Shown: positions 18,248 to 24,970 of the stretch, piece after piece
Layout: each line of letters opens with the position of its first letter
Position numbering within the stretch: the stretch's first letter is position 1
NCBI GenBank assembly: GCA_965237625.1
Contig: CBDEGD010000018.1
Location: forward strand, 1 to 64,000
Direction of reading: 5' to 3'
Source of the DNA: JABDIP01 sp965237625
GTDB taxonomy: Bacteria; Pseudomonadota; Alphaproteobacteria; DSM-16000; Inquilinaceae
DNA length: 64,000 nt
Position numbers and translations under genes: made by a program
The notes under the pieces: generated by a model
The model's database searches: none
Seen by the model: only the letters and a program-made list of their open reading frames with translations
What the model was told of the DNA's origin: nothing

Positions 18248-18920
18248 ATGGACGAATGGACGATCAGTTCGAGGACCTATGCAATAGATGTCGGCGGTGG
18301 CGCCGTGCATGCCTACATAGTGATCGAGGACAATAGCGGTCGGGTGATCGCCGAATATCATGGCTTTCCCTACAGTCGCGAAACCGGTGAGTATGAGGGC
18401 AATAATCCATTGGCCTTCACGCCACTCAGCAATTTTCGACTGCGACCAAGGCGGCTAGCCGGCGAAAGCGGCATGTCTAGGGAGGTCGCCCGGGTCCATG
18501 AAGACGAGGTGTTTCGTGGTCCTCGCAGTCAGGTCCTGCAAATCCAATCTGCGATTGACGATGCCATGATGGAGATCGATCGACAGGACATCGACTATGG
18601 CGGGGGTGCATTTTCTGTCCGAGTCGCGGAACAGCAATTCGGTTTACGGCACGTTGATGCGAGTGGCCAACGACGAAGCGCAATCGATCGGCGCCGGGCA
18701 GATAGCGATCCACGACCGGTTGCTGCGGGATGACATGGCATTCGACAACCAAAGCCGGTCGTCCTGGGCGCCAGGGATACACCGGGACCTGTTGCCCGAT
18801 GGACTTCCGGTATCGACAAAGAAGAAAGCATCGCCCTTATTTTGGGAACAAATAATGAACATCAAGTCGACACTACTTTCAGATATGTGGCGATGTCGAG
18901 GCGTTCTCCTCATCCTTTAA
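18248..18920 (+). pseudogene. Partner protein of cassette A (A2), one frameshift
   Basis: Starts MDEWTISSRTYAIDVGGGAVHAYIVI and parallels B2 (20014-20622) along its whole length. The initial frame leaves the homologous track near residue 118 and stops at 18733. The homology continues in the +1 frame (HFLSESRNSNSVYGTLM.., QSRSSWAPG) to a stop at 18920. Deleting one base of the G5 run at 18602-18606 restores perfect alignment: YGGVHFLSES against YEAAKIFSES in B2. Either the gene is broken or one base is miscalled. Conserved features are an early HAY, a YHGF and a late NSNSV followed by SSWAPG. There is no signal peptide or TM segment. The function is unknown; see B2. Confidence 0.65.
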
Positions 18921-18990
18921 GCTCGTCAACAGATTGTCCTCCTGCTCAGGCCCGCGAGGCCGAGGGGCGCGAGGCCAGCCCATCGTTCAC

Positions 18991-19085
18991 GGTGACAGTA
19001 ACCGAATTGAAGTCGGCTCCTAGAACCTAGCCTTCTCTTCATTATCCTGCGCCGCACTCCAACACGTAATTCGGTTACTGGCACC
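18991..19085. repeat. Small element bounded by 18-bp inverted repeats
   Basis: Positions 18991-19008 and 19068-19085 match as inverted repeats at 17 of 18 bases (core CAGTAACCGAATT / AATTCGGTTACTG). The 95-bp interval codes for nothing obvious. It adjoins the transposase remnant and could be an IS end pair or a miniature element. The stretch 18921-19370 otherwise holds only IS debris and the copy B palindrome. Confidence 0.55.
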
Positions 19086-19100
19086 GTAATGCGCCGTAAT

Positions 19101-19208
19101 GCGGTTGTCTCGGCCCGTCGAGCCCTTCTGGTCCGGCCGACCGATGATCAGTGGTGCGATCCGCTCCCAAGACCCGTCGCTCAGCACCAAACGATCCATA
19201 ACGCCCAA
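19101..19208 (-). mobile_element. IS5-family transposase N-terminal remnant
   Basis: On the minus strand, MDRLVLSDGSWERIAPLIIG followed by RPDQKGSTGRDNR is the characteristic N-terminus of IS5-group (DUF4096) transposases. The frame then loses similarity and ends; the catalytic DDE core is absent. About 35 codons remain. It lies between the two copies of the lipoprotein cassette, so IS activity may have shaped the duplication. Confidence 0.7.
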
Positions 19209-19281
19209 GACTGCCTCCCAAAAAGTAGTCTTGAATCACAATTCGCCCCCAATGGGAATCCCTAGAGTCCACAGGTCCTAG

Positions 19282-19301
19282 TGCCGTTTACGTAAACGAC
19301 A
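19282..19301. promoter_or_regulatory. Palindrome matching copy A, operator-like, copy B
   Basis: The core CGTTTACGTAAACG at 19285-19298 is a perfect 14-bp palindrome. The wider 20-base site differs from the copy at 17510-17529 at two positions. It lies 73 bases upstream of the TTGACA of cassette B, the same spacing as in copy A (71 bases). Confidence 0.65.
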
Positions 19302-19371
19302 AGACGACGAATCGCCGATTACTGCAGTGAGTTGGCGGCCGCCCGGAGGCCGTTGCCGAGGCCTGCCTTGG

Positions 19372-19400
19372 TTGACAATCGACCCTGACACAGATACGAT
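19372..19400 (+). promoter_or_regulatory. Sigma70-type promoter of cassette B
   Basis: TTGACA (19372-19377), a 17-base spacer and TACGAT (19395-19400), about 70 bases before the lipoprotein start, as in cassette A. Confidence 0.6.
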
Positions 19401-19470
19401 CTTAGGATTATATTCGTATCAATCGAGAATTTCAGCGAGGCTGTGTGCACCCACGATCAAATGGAGCGAG

Positions 19471-20010
19471 ATGATGCGCGGGCTTCGATCAGCGGCTCAC
19501 TGTATCGCCTTAGGATGCATCCTGCTGACGACGGCCTGCGCCGTCTGGTTTGTGCCCGAGTCTCGGGACCGTGGCCACATTTTCGACGATGCCAGCCGGG
19601 GTGCGCCACAAGGCGGCGTCAATGACGGCCAGCGGCGGCTCGACATTGCCATCAGGCGCGAATTTCCGCCCGGAACACACCTCGCCGACCTGATCCGGCA
19701 CATTGAGGACGCCGGTGGCATCTGCACGGGTGCACTTCAGAGTGTTGATAATCCGAGCAGGCAAATGACGGTCTGCCGCTACGAGAGCATCACCTATTTT
19801 GCATTCGCATTCATGAGCCTGGGCGAACCAAGTCTTCACCAAGGCGACAACACATGGACCCTGGCCATTTTCCACTCCAATGGTCTGATCGACAGATACG
19901 ACGTAAGAGGGCTGACGCACACGACGCAACTCAGCAAGGAAGAATATTTGGAACGCCTCGCCCGCCAAATGGAGGAGGAGGAAGCGCAGATGGAAAACTC
20001 GGGAGATTGA
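19471..20010 (+). CDS. Putative lipoprotein of a duplicated two-gene cassette (B1)
   Basis: A paralogue of the 17702-18241 protein, 179 residues from ATG 19471 (ATG 19474 is equally possible; GGAG at 19463-19466 favours it). The open frame extends further upstream, but that part covers the promoter. The signal has lipobox LLTTAC, then AVWFVPESRDRGHIFDDA. Shared with A1 are FPPGTHL..LIRHIEDAGGIC, C.YES.TYFAFAFMSLGEP and a hydrophilic tail, here Glu-rich (MEEEEAQMENS). It is predicted to be a membrane-anchored envelope protein. The partner gene begins 3 bases after the stop. No known domain was recognised, and I do not assign a function. Confidence 0.75.
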   Translation: MMRGLRSAAHCIALGCILLTTACAVWFVPESRDRGHIFDDASRGAPQGGVNDGQRRLDIAIRREFPPGTHLADLIRHIEDAGGICTGALQSVDNPSRQMTVCRYESITYFAFAFMSLGEPSLHQGDNTWTLAIFHSNGLIDRYDVRGLTHTTQLSKEEYLERLARQMEEEEAQMENSGD

Positions 20011-20013
20011 TTT

Positions 20014-20622
20014 ATGGAAAGATGGACGATTAGTTCAAGGACCTATGCCCTGCCTATCGGCGGCGGCGCGGTACATGCCTATATCGCCATCAAGGATGAC
20101 ACCGGACAGGTGGTTGCGGAATATCATGGTTTTCAGGTCGATCCAGATACCGGGAAACTCGCAGTTGGCGACTCGAGTTCCTACTTTCCAGGCAGCGACT
20201 TCACGCTGCAGGCGCGGCAATTTACAGAGGAGTATTGGCAGCCGCGAACGAACCTTAGGGTCCATGATGAGGAGGTCTTTCGTGGCTCCCGAGAGCAGGT
20301 CGCTCAGATCCGAGTTGAATTGGATCAGGCGGCCAAAGACATCAACGATCAGGGGCTCCGTTACGAGGCCGCCAAAATCTTCTCGGAGTCCCAGAACAGC
20401 AACTCGGTCTATCGCACGCTGATGGAGGTGGCGGGCAACAAGGCGGAGGAAATCGGAGCGGCCCCGATCATGATACCAGGGAAGCTCCTGCAGGACGATA
20501 TCGTGTTCGACGGTCAGAGCCGCTCGTCATGGGCACCAGGGATCGGCCTCAACCTGTTGCCCAAAGGAACATCCTCGTCACCGAAGAAACAGCCGCCACC
20601 GCTATTTGAGAACAAATCATGA
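20014..20622 (+). CDS. Partner protein of cassette B (B2), intact
   Basis: A protein of 202 residues without signal peptide or membrane segment, the intact version of A2. It opens MERWTISSRTYALPIGGGAVHAYI. Residues shared by both copies are the HAY near 21, the YHGF near 38, HDEEVFRG/HEDEVFRG near 88, the N-S-N-S-V near 129 and the block QSRSSWAPG near 170, then LLP. A buried His followed by an NSNS segment recalls small papain-like or amidase-like effector folds in outline only; no catalytic Cys is conserved, and I do not recognise a family. Translational spacing to the lipoprotein is 3 bases. A secreted protein with a lipoprotein partner is one possibility, but it is a guess. Confidence 0.7.
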   Translation: MERWTISSRTYALPIGGGAVHAYIAIKDDTGQVVAEYHGFQVDPDTGKLAVGDSSSYFPGSDFTLQARQFTEEYWQPRTNLRVHDEEVFRGSREQVAQIRVELDQAAKDINDQGLRYEAAKIFSESQNSNSVYRTLMEVAGNKAEEIGAAPIMIPGKLLQDDIVFDGQSRSSWAPGIGLNLLPKGTSSSPKKQPPPLFENKS

Positions 20623-20779
20623 ACGAATTCAAATAGTGCAGCGCCGAGACATTGCGTCCACCTCTGCTCCGTGAAGGCGCAATTGTCATCGTACCCGTGG
20701 CGACAATCTCGTGGTGGCAACCCGGCGATGGGCGCGGTATCACCTTGGGCATCTTTCCTTTAGTTGAATCGCGCCTGGA

Positions 20780-21517
20780 TTGCCCCGCCCAAACGACAAT
20801 ACGCACGCCCCCTTCTCCTCCCCCCGCGCCGCCTTCTGGGGCGCGGCCAGGGAGGCGTTCGGAGCCCCGGCGCTGGTTTTGGGGGCGAGCTTCGTCGGCT
20901 TCGGGTCGCTGGTCCGGGTCAGCGGCCTGACCGCGGGCATGGGGCTGTTCTCGACCGTCACCTCCTGGGCGCTGCCGGGGCAGATCGCCCTGGTCGAGCT
21001 ATATGCCGCCGGGGTCTCGCTGGCCTCGCTGGCGGCGGCGGTGGCGCTGACCAACGTCCGGTTGATGCCCATGGTGGCGGCGCTGATGCCGCAGTTGGCC
21101 CGGCCTGATCTGCCGCGCTGGAAACTCTACGCGGCCGCCCATCTGGTGGCGGTGACCGGCTGGGTCGCGGCCATGCGGCGCTGTCCGTCCCTCCCCCGGG
21201 ACCAGCGGCTGTCCTATCTGATCGGCTTCTCGGGCACGCTGTGGGTGACCACCATGGCCTGCACGCTCGCCGGTTTCCTGCTGGCCGATTCGGTGCCGCC
21301 ATACGTCACGCTGGGGCTGGTCTTCCTCAACCCGATCTACTTCATGCTGGTGCTGAGCGCCGATCTGAACAACCGCCGGCGCATGCTGGCCTTGGTGTTC
21401 GGCGCCGCCTGCGGCCCGGTATTCCACCTGATGACCCCGGAATGGGGACTGCTGATCACCGGCGTGGTCGCCGGCACCCTGGCCTATGTCGCCGGGCGCG
21501 AACGGGCCCCCTCATGA
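20780..21517 (+). CDS. azlC: AzlC-family branched-chain amino acid exporter subunit
   Basis: A membrane protein of about 245 residues with the AzlC pattern: AFWGAAREAFGAPALVLGASFVGFGSLVRVSGL at the N-terminus, then VTSWALPGQIALVELYAAG, LTNVRLMPMVAALMP, LSYLIGFSGTLWVTTMA and further TM helices. With AzlD it forms a two-subunit exporter of branched-chain amino acids or analogues. The start is uncertain: TTG 20780 is the listed option, no strong ribosome site is seen, and the first conserved residues begin about 18 codons later. The stop overlaps the AzlD start (ATGA). I see no gene between 20623 and 20779. Confidence 0.85.
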   Translation: MPRPNDNTHAPFSSPRAAFWGAAREAFGAPALVLGASFVGFGSLVRVSGLTAGMGLFSTVTSWALPGQIALVELYAAGVSLASLAAAVALTNVRLMPMVAALMPQLARPDLPRWKLYAAAHLVAVTGWVAAMRRCPSLPRDQRLSYLIGFSGTLWVTTMACTLAGFLLADSVPPYVTLGLVFLNPIYFMLVLSADLNNRRRMLALVFGAACGPVFHLMTPEWGLLITGVVAGTLAYVAGRERAPS

Positions 21518-21867
21518 GCGAATTGCCCGCCGATCTGCCGCCGCCCTATCTGGTGCTGTTGATCGGCGGCGCCGTGACCTATGTCTGGCGTGCACTCGGC
21601 GTGGCGCTTGCCGGCCGGGTCAAGGCCGACAGCGCGGCGCTGGAATGGATTGGCTGTGTCGCCTATGCGCTGTTGGCCGGGCTGATCGCCCGGATGATCG
21701 TGCTGCCCATCGGCCCGTTGGCGGAGACCGCGCTGGCCGCCCGGATCGCCGCCGCGGTGGTGGCGCTGGCGATCTTCTTCCTGATGCGCCGCAACGTCAT
21801 CCTCGGCGTCACCGCCGGCGCCGGCGCCCTGGCACTGCTGAGCTGGGCAGGCATAGGCGCGCCCTGA
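21514..21867 (+). CDS. azlD: AzlD-family small exporter subunit
   Basis: A small membrane protein of 117 residues starting at ATG 21514, which overlaps the azlC stop. About four hydrophobic helices are visible (YLVLLIGGAVTYVWRALGV, ALEWIGCVAYALLAGLIARMIV, AARIAAAVVALAIFFLMR, NVILGVTAGAGALALLSWAG). The order azlC-azlD, their overlap and the length are typical. It works only with AzlC. The next gene is convergent, 3 bases beyond the stop. Confidence 0.85.
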   Translation: MSELPADLPPPYLVLLIGGAVTYVWRALGVALAGRVKADSAALEWIGCVAYALLAGLIARMIVLPIGPLAETALAARIAAAVVALAIFFLMRRNVILGVTAGAGALALLSWAGIGAP

Positions 21868-21870
21868 CCG

Positions 21871-22968
21871 TCAGCGCGCGATGCTGTACGCCGCGCGCAG
21901 CAGATCGATCACATCGAAGACCCGCGCCGCATAGTGGTCGCGCACCGCGTACCGGCTGTCGCCGATGCCGGTCAGCTCGCATTCCAGGGAATCGACCATC
22001 AGGTTCAGCCGGCGATGGTGCAGGCCGAGCTGCCGTTGCAGCGGGTCGGTCAGCATGCCGGAGAACGCCGCCAGCACCGAAGCGGCCGCCAGCAGCCCTC
22101 CGGTCACCCCGACGACAAGCCCGGTCGATGCCACGCTCGGCACTAGGCCATACCAAAGCCCGCCCATACCCGCGCCCAAGGGAAAGCTGGCGATTGCCGA
22201 TTGATGCACCAGCGCCTGGGCGATCATCGGCCCCAGCGAGATCGCGCCGGGGGTCAACTGCTTGAAGGTCAGCGCCCCGACACCGGCCGCGATCAACGCG
22301 TTGGCCAGATCGGCGGCGGCGATCCGGCTGCCGGTATAAGTCGCAATGGCTTCGGCAAGCCAGGCCGCGAAACGCGGATCGTCGGCGCGCCGGCCGACAG
22401 CCTCCAGGCTCTGCCGCATCGCCGCCGACACCCGCGGGTCGGCGAATATCTCCTCGGCCAGGGCATCGCGATGAAAGCTCCGCTCCTCCTGGGCATAGGG
22501 CAATTCCAGCAATTCGGTGAAGATCCGCCATTCCACTTCGCGCGCCACATTGGAGGCGAAGAACAGATTGGCCCGGTCCAGGCGGATCGCCAGCCGTCCG
22601 GCACCGGCCGCCCGGCTGCCGAGCGCGCCGAGCCTGATCAGCACATGAGGCAGGGCCAGCGCCAGGTTGACCGGCGCTCGGACCACATCCCAGCCGATCG
22701 CCTTGCGATGCATACGGGCCGATCCGACCAGGCTGTAATTGCGATCGACGAATGCCGGCACCTGGTCACGCCGCGCCGCCACGTATCGGCTGATCGCATC
22801 GTCCACCACCGACCGGATCAAATCCGTGTCGACGATGGCAAGGGCACCGCCAGTGGGACTGCCCATGGGGCCGCCTGTGGGGCCGCCTGTGGGGCCGCCT
22901 GTGGGGCCGATCTCAGAATTCCGCGGGTCCATATCCATGGTGCCCAATAGATAGGTGATGCGGGACAA
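21871..22968 (-). CDS. DUF6635-like protein with N-terminal GGPT repeats
   Basis: A protein of 365 residues; start at 22968 or a slightly later ATG. A GGPT-type tandem repeat (residues about 20-40) comes from a 12-bp DNA repeat. It is followed by DDAISRYVAARRDQVPAFVDRNYSL and ARMHRKAIGWDVVRAPVNLALALP, the signature stretch I associate with DUF6635. Two or three hydrophobic segments (SLGPMIAQALVHQ.., GLVVGVTGGLLAAASVLAAFSG) suggest membrane association. The C-terminus YAARVFDVIDLLRAAYSIAR is helical. No catalytic motif is visible and the function is unknown. Family assignment is from memory of the motif and is only moderately secure. Confidence 0.6.
   Translation of the reverse strand: MSRITYLLGTMDMDPRNSEIGPTGGPTGGPTGGPMGSPTGGALAIVDTDLIRSVVDDAISRYVAARRDQVPAFVDRNYSLVGSARMHRKAIGWDVVRAPVNLALALPHVLIRLGALGSRAAGAGRLAIRLDRANLFFASNVAREVEWRIFTELLELPYAQEERSFHRDALAEEIFADPRVSAAMRQSLEAVGRRADDPRFAAWLAEAIATYTGSRIAAADLANALIAAGVGALTFKQLTPGAISLGPMIAQALVHQSAIASFPLGAGMGGLWYGLVPSVASTGLVVGVTGGLLAAASVLAAFSGMLTDPLQRQLGLHHRRLNLMVDSLECELTGIGDSRYAVRDHYAARVFDVIDLLRAAYSIAR
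22866..22909. repeat. 12-bp tandem repeat
   Basis: TGGGGCCGCCTG repeats about 3.7 times without mismatch inside the N-terminal coding part of the DUF6635-like gene, encoding the Gly-Gly-Pro-Thr units. Length changes would keep the frame. Confidence 0.85.
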
Positions 22969-23120
22969 GCCGCCAAAGAAAAACGCCCCTTCTCAACACG
23001 AGGAATATGGCGCAAACGAAACTCTTGACATGCTACAATAAAACCACAAATCGTGGATGAGAAACACAAATATAACAACAGTAATTGCATAGGTATAAAC
23101 AGACAAAATGGTTCAGATAT

Positions 23121-23144
23121 AAATATGAACAGGTGTTCATATTT
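23121..23144. promoter_or_regulatory. 24-bp palindromic operator in an AT-rich island
   Basis: Arms AAATATGAACA and TGTTCATATTT are perfect complements separated by GG. The site lies in an AT-rich stretch (about 22995-23145) that stands out in this G+C-rich window. The form suits a TetR-family dimer. No regulator gene adjoins it and the gene after it is a fragment. Confidence 0.6.
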
Positions 23145-23352
23145 CCACCGCGCCTACTGGGCCTCGCTCGCCGACCCGTCCGTGCTGGCGACACTGCCGC
23201 GCGAGGTCGTGTCGCTGTCGATCGTGACAGCGATGATCTTTCTGGCGATTGCCCTGTTCTTCAAGGAGTTGGAGATCGTCTCCTTCGATCCCGATCTGGC
23301 AACCAGCCTGGGCATTCCCGCCAGGACCGTGAGCATCGGGTTGATCGCCCTG

Positions 23353-23405
23353 GTGGCGGTGGCGGTGGCGGTGGCGGTGGCGGTGGCGGTGGCGGTGGCG
23401 GTGGC
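23353..23405. repeat. (GTGGCG)n hexanucleotide microsatellite
   Basis: GTGGCG is repeated eight times perfectly (23353-23400), with a partial ninth unit GTGGC. It encodes the alternating Val-Ala run in the permease fragment. Confidence 0.9.
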
Positions 23406-23617
23406 CGTAATGAGCGGTGTCGCCGGATATTTCCTGGCGGCCTTCGGGCCGCTCTGGCTCGGCAGCGCCGACTCCCTCAACGCCGCCGGCATGATCGCGG
23501 TGATGGCCGGCGGCCTGCAATTGTTGGCAATGCTGTTCGCCCCGCGCTATGGGTTCCTGTCGCGCTTGCTTCGGCGTCGCCGGATGCGCGAGGCGGCCTG
23601 AGAATCGACCGGAAGTG

Positions 23618-23653
23618 CGGCACCGGCCCGGTGCCGCGTCCACGCAAGTGGAC
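23618..23653. repeat. Two adjacent hairpins after the permease fragment
   Basis: CGGCACCGG and CCGGTGCCG (23618-23636) form a 9-bp stem around one base, and GTCCAC-GCAA-GTGGAC (23638-23653) forms a second stem with a GNRA loop. They resemble the right arm of the large inverted repeat at 10139-10193 and are probably related extragenic repeats. Confidence 0.5.
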
Positions 23654-23686
23654 CACATGACAAAGTTTCATCGATTGTACATCTTG

Positions 23687-23710
23687 CGGCGACATGGTGT
23701 GGTGTCGCCG
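23687..23710. promoter_or_regulatory. 8-bp inverted repeat upstream of the MFS gene
   Basis: CGGCGACA and TGTCGCCG flank 8 bases, ending 18 bases before the start codon at 23729. It could be a regulator site or an mRNA hairpin near the ribosome site for the recycling genes. Confidence 0.35.
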
Positions 23711-23728
23711 GAAAGCGCCTGACCCGCC

Positions 23729-24952
23729 ATGTCCTATTTGCAGTTCATCCTTCGAAATCGCCGCTTCCTCGCCTTCGGCGTGCTGATGACCATGGCGTCG
23801 AGTTTCGGCCAGACCTATTTCGTGTCCCTGTTCGGCGCCGACATCCGCGCCGAATTCGGCCTTGGCCATGGCAGTTTCGGCCTCATCTATTCGGTCGCCA
23901 CGGTGGTCAGCGCCGCCTGCCTGATCTGGGTCGGCCGGCTGATCGACGAAATGCCGCTGCGCCGCTATGCGGTGCTGGTCTGCGTCGGTTTGATCCTTGC
24001 CACCTTCGCCCTGGCTTTCGCCGAGACGGTCCTCTTCCTGTTCCTCGCCTTGTTCGCCTTGCGCCTGACCGGCCAGGGGCTGATGACCCACACCGCGATC
24101 ACCGGCATGGTCCGCGGCTTCTCAGCCGCCCGGGGCAAGGCGATCAGCATCGCCAATCTGGGCATGCCCTTTGCCGAGGGCACGTTTCCGATCATGGCCG
24201 TCGCCATTACCGCGACCCTGGGCTGGCGGGATTCCTGGATGGTGTTCGGAATCGCCCTATCGGTGTTGCTGGTCCCGACCGTGATGTGGCTGCTCAAGGG
24301 CCATGACCGCACGGTGCCGGCCGATGCCGCTGTGGAGCATCCGGCCGAGCCCGTCGCCCGCCGCTGGACCCGAAGCGACGTCTTGCACGATCCGCGCTTT
24401 TATCTGGTTTTGCCGGCAGTGCTGGCGCCCTCTTTCATCATCACCGGCATGTTCTTCCATCAGGTGCATTTGGCCGGATCGAAGGGCTGGAGCCTCGCCC
24501 TGCTGGCGACCGCCTTCATCGGCTTCTCCGTGTCCCATTCGCTGACCGGCATCGCCACGGGCCCCGCCATCGACCGGTTCGGCGCCACCCGCTTGATGCC
24601 TTACGTGTTACTGCCCTTGGGAGGCGGATTGCTACTCCTGTCCCTATCGAACCACCCGGCGATCGCCTTCGGCTACATGATTGTCGCCGGGATCAGCGCT
24701 GGGGTCGCCTCGACTGCCGTGGCGGCGATGTGGGCGGAGGTTTACGGCCTGACCCATCTGGGCGCGATCCGGGCTCTGACGACCTCTCTGGGAGTGCTGT
24801 CGAGCGCCTTGTCCCCGGTGTTGTTCGGATGGATGATCGACCGTGGCATCTCGATGGACCGGCTGGCGCTGATGAATCTGGTCTATGTGCTGCTTGCCTC
24901 GGCACTGGCGCCCCTCGCCTTTCGCCGCTCGGTGGCGGCCCGGCCGGTCTGA
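23729..24952 (+). CDS. Major facilitator superfamily transporter
   Basis: An inner-membrane protein of 407 residues with twelve predicted TMs in two six-helix halves separated by a polar loop near residues 190-215. The loop after TM2 carries GRLIDEMPLRRYAVLV, a form of the MFS GxxxDRxGRR motif; TM4-5 contain RLTGQGLMTHTAITGMVRGF and RGKAISIANLGMPFAEG. The anmK gene starts only 18 bases downstream, and a whole set of amino-sugar recycling genes follows. It may therefore import a peptidoglycan-derived sugar or anhydro-muropeptide in the manner of AmpG, although the sequence itself does not identify the substrate. Confidence 0.8.
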   Translation: MSYLQFILRNRRFLAFGVLMTMASSFGQTYFVSLFGADIRAEFGLGHGSFGLIYSVATVVSAACLIWVGRLIDEMPLRRYAVLVCVGLILATFALAFAETVLFLFLALFALRLTGQGLMTHTAITGMVRGFSAARGKAISIANLGMPFAEGTFPIMAVAITATLGWRDSWMVFGIALSVLLVPTVMWLLKGHDRTVPADAAVEHPAEPVARRWTRSDVLHDPRFYLVLPAVLAPSFIITGMFFHQVHLAGSKGWSLALLATAFIGFSVSHSLTGIATGPAIDRFGATRLMPYVLLPLGGGLLLLSLSNHPAIAFGYMIVAGISAGVASTAVAAMWAEVYGLTHLGAIRALTTSLGVLSSALSPVLFGWMIDRGISMDRLALMNLVYVLLASALAPLAFRRSVAARPV

Positions 24953-24970
24953 TTAGCGACGGAGATCGAC

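Larger units (their letters stand above)
23053..23601 (+). pseudogene. Remnant of a metal-ion ABC transporter permease (ABC-3/ZnuB-MntB type)
   Basis: The recognisable part begins near 23150: WASLADPSVLATLPREVVSLSIVTAMIFL, FFKELEIVSFDPDLATSLGIPA, then a Val-Ala run and a C-terminus MAGGLQLLAMLFAPRYG. The FKEL..FDP..A...G signature is that of manganese/iron/zinc ABC permeases (normally about 280 residues, 8-9 TMs). The N-terminal half is missing. The central ALQAVG..LV helix region has collapsed into VAVAVAVAV encoded by a hexanucleotide repeat. The first 30 codons are AT-rich DNA unlike the rest. No ATPase or binding protein lies nearby. Judged a decayed fragment. Confidence 0.7.

Noticed and set aside
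18597..18620. Programmed ribosomal frameshift in A2
   Set aside because: The paralogue B2 is read in one frame without a shift, and the site is a plain G5 run of the kind often miscalled.
22866..22909. Possible CRISPR-like repeat
   Set aside because: Units are 12 bases with no spacers and lie in frame inside a gene.
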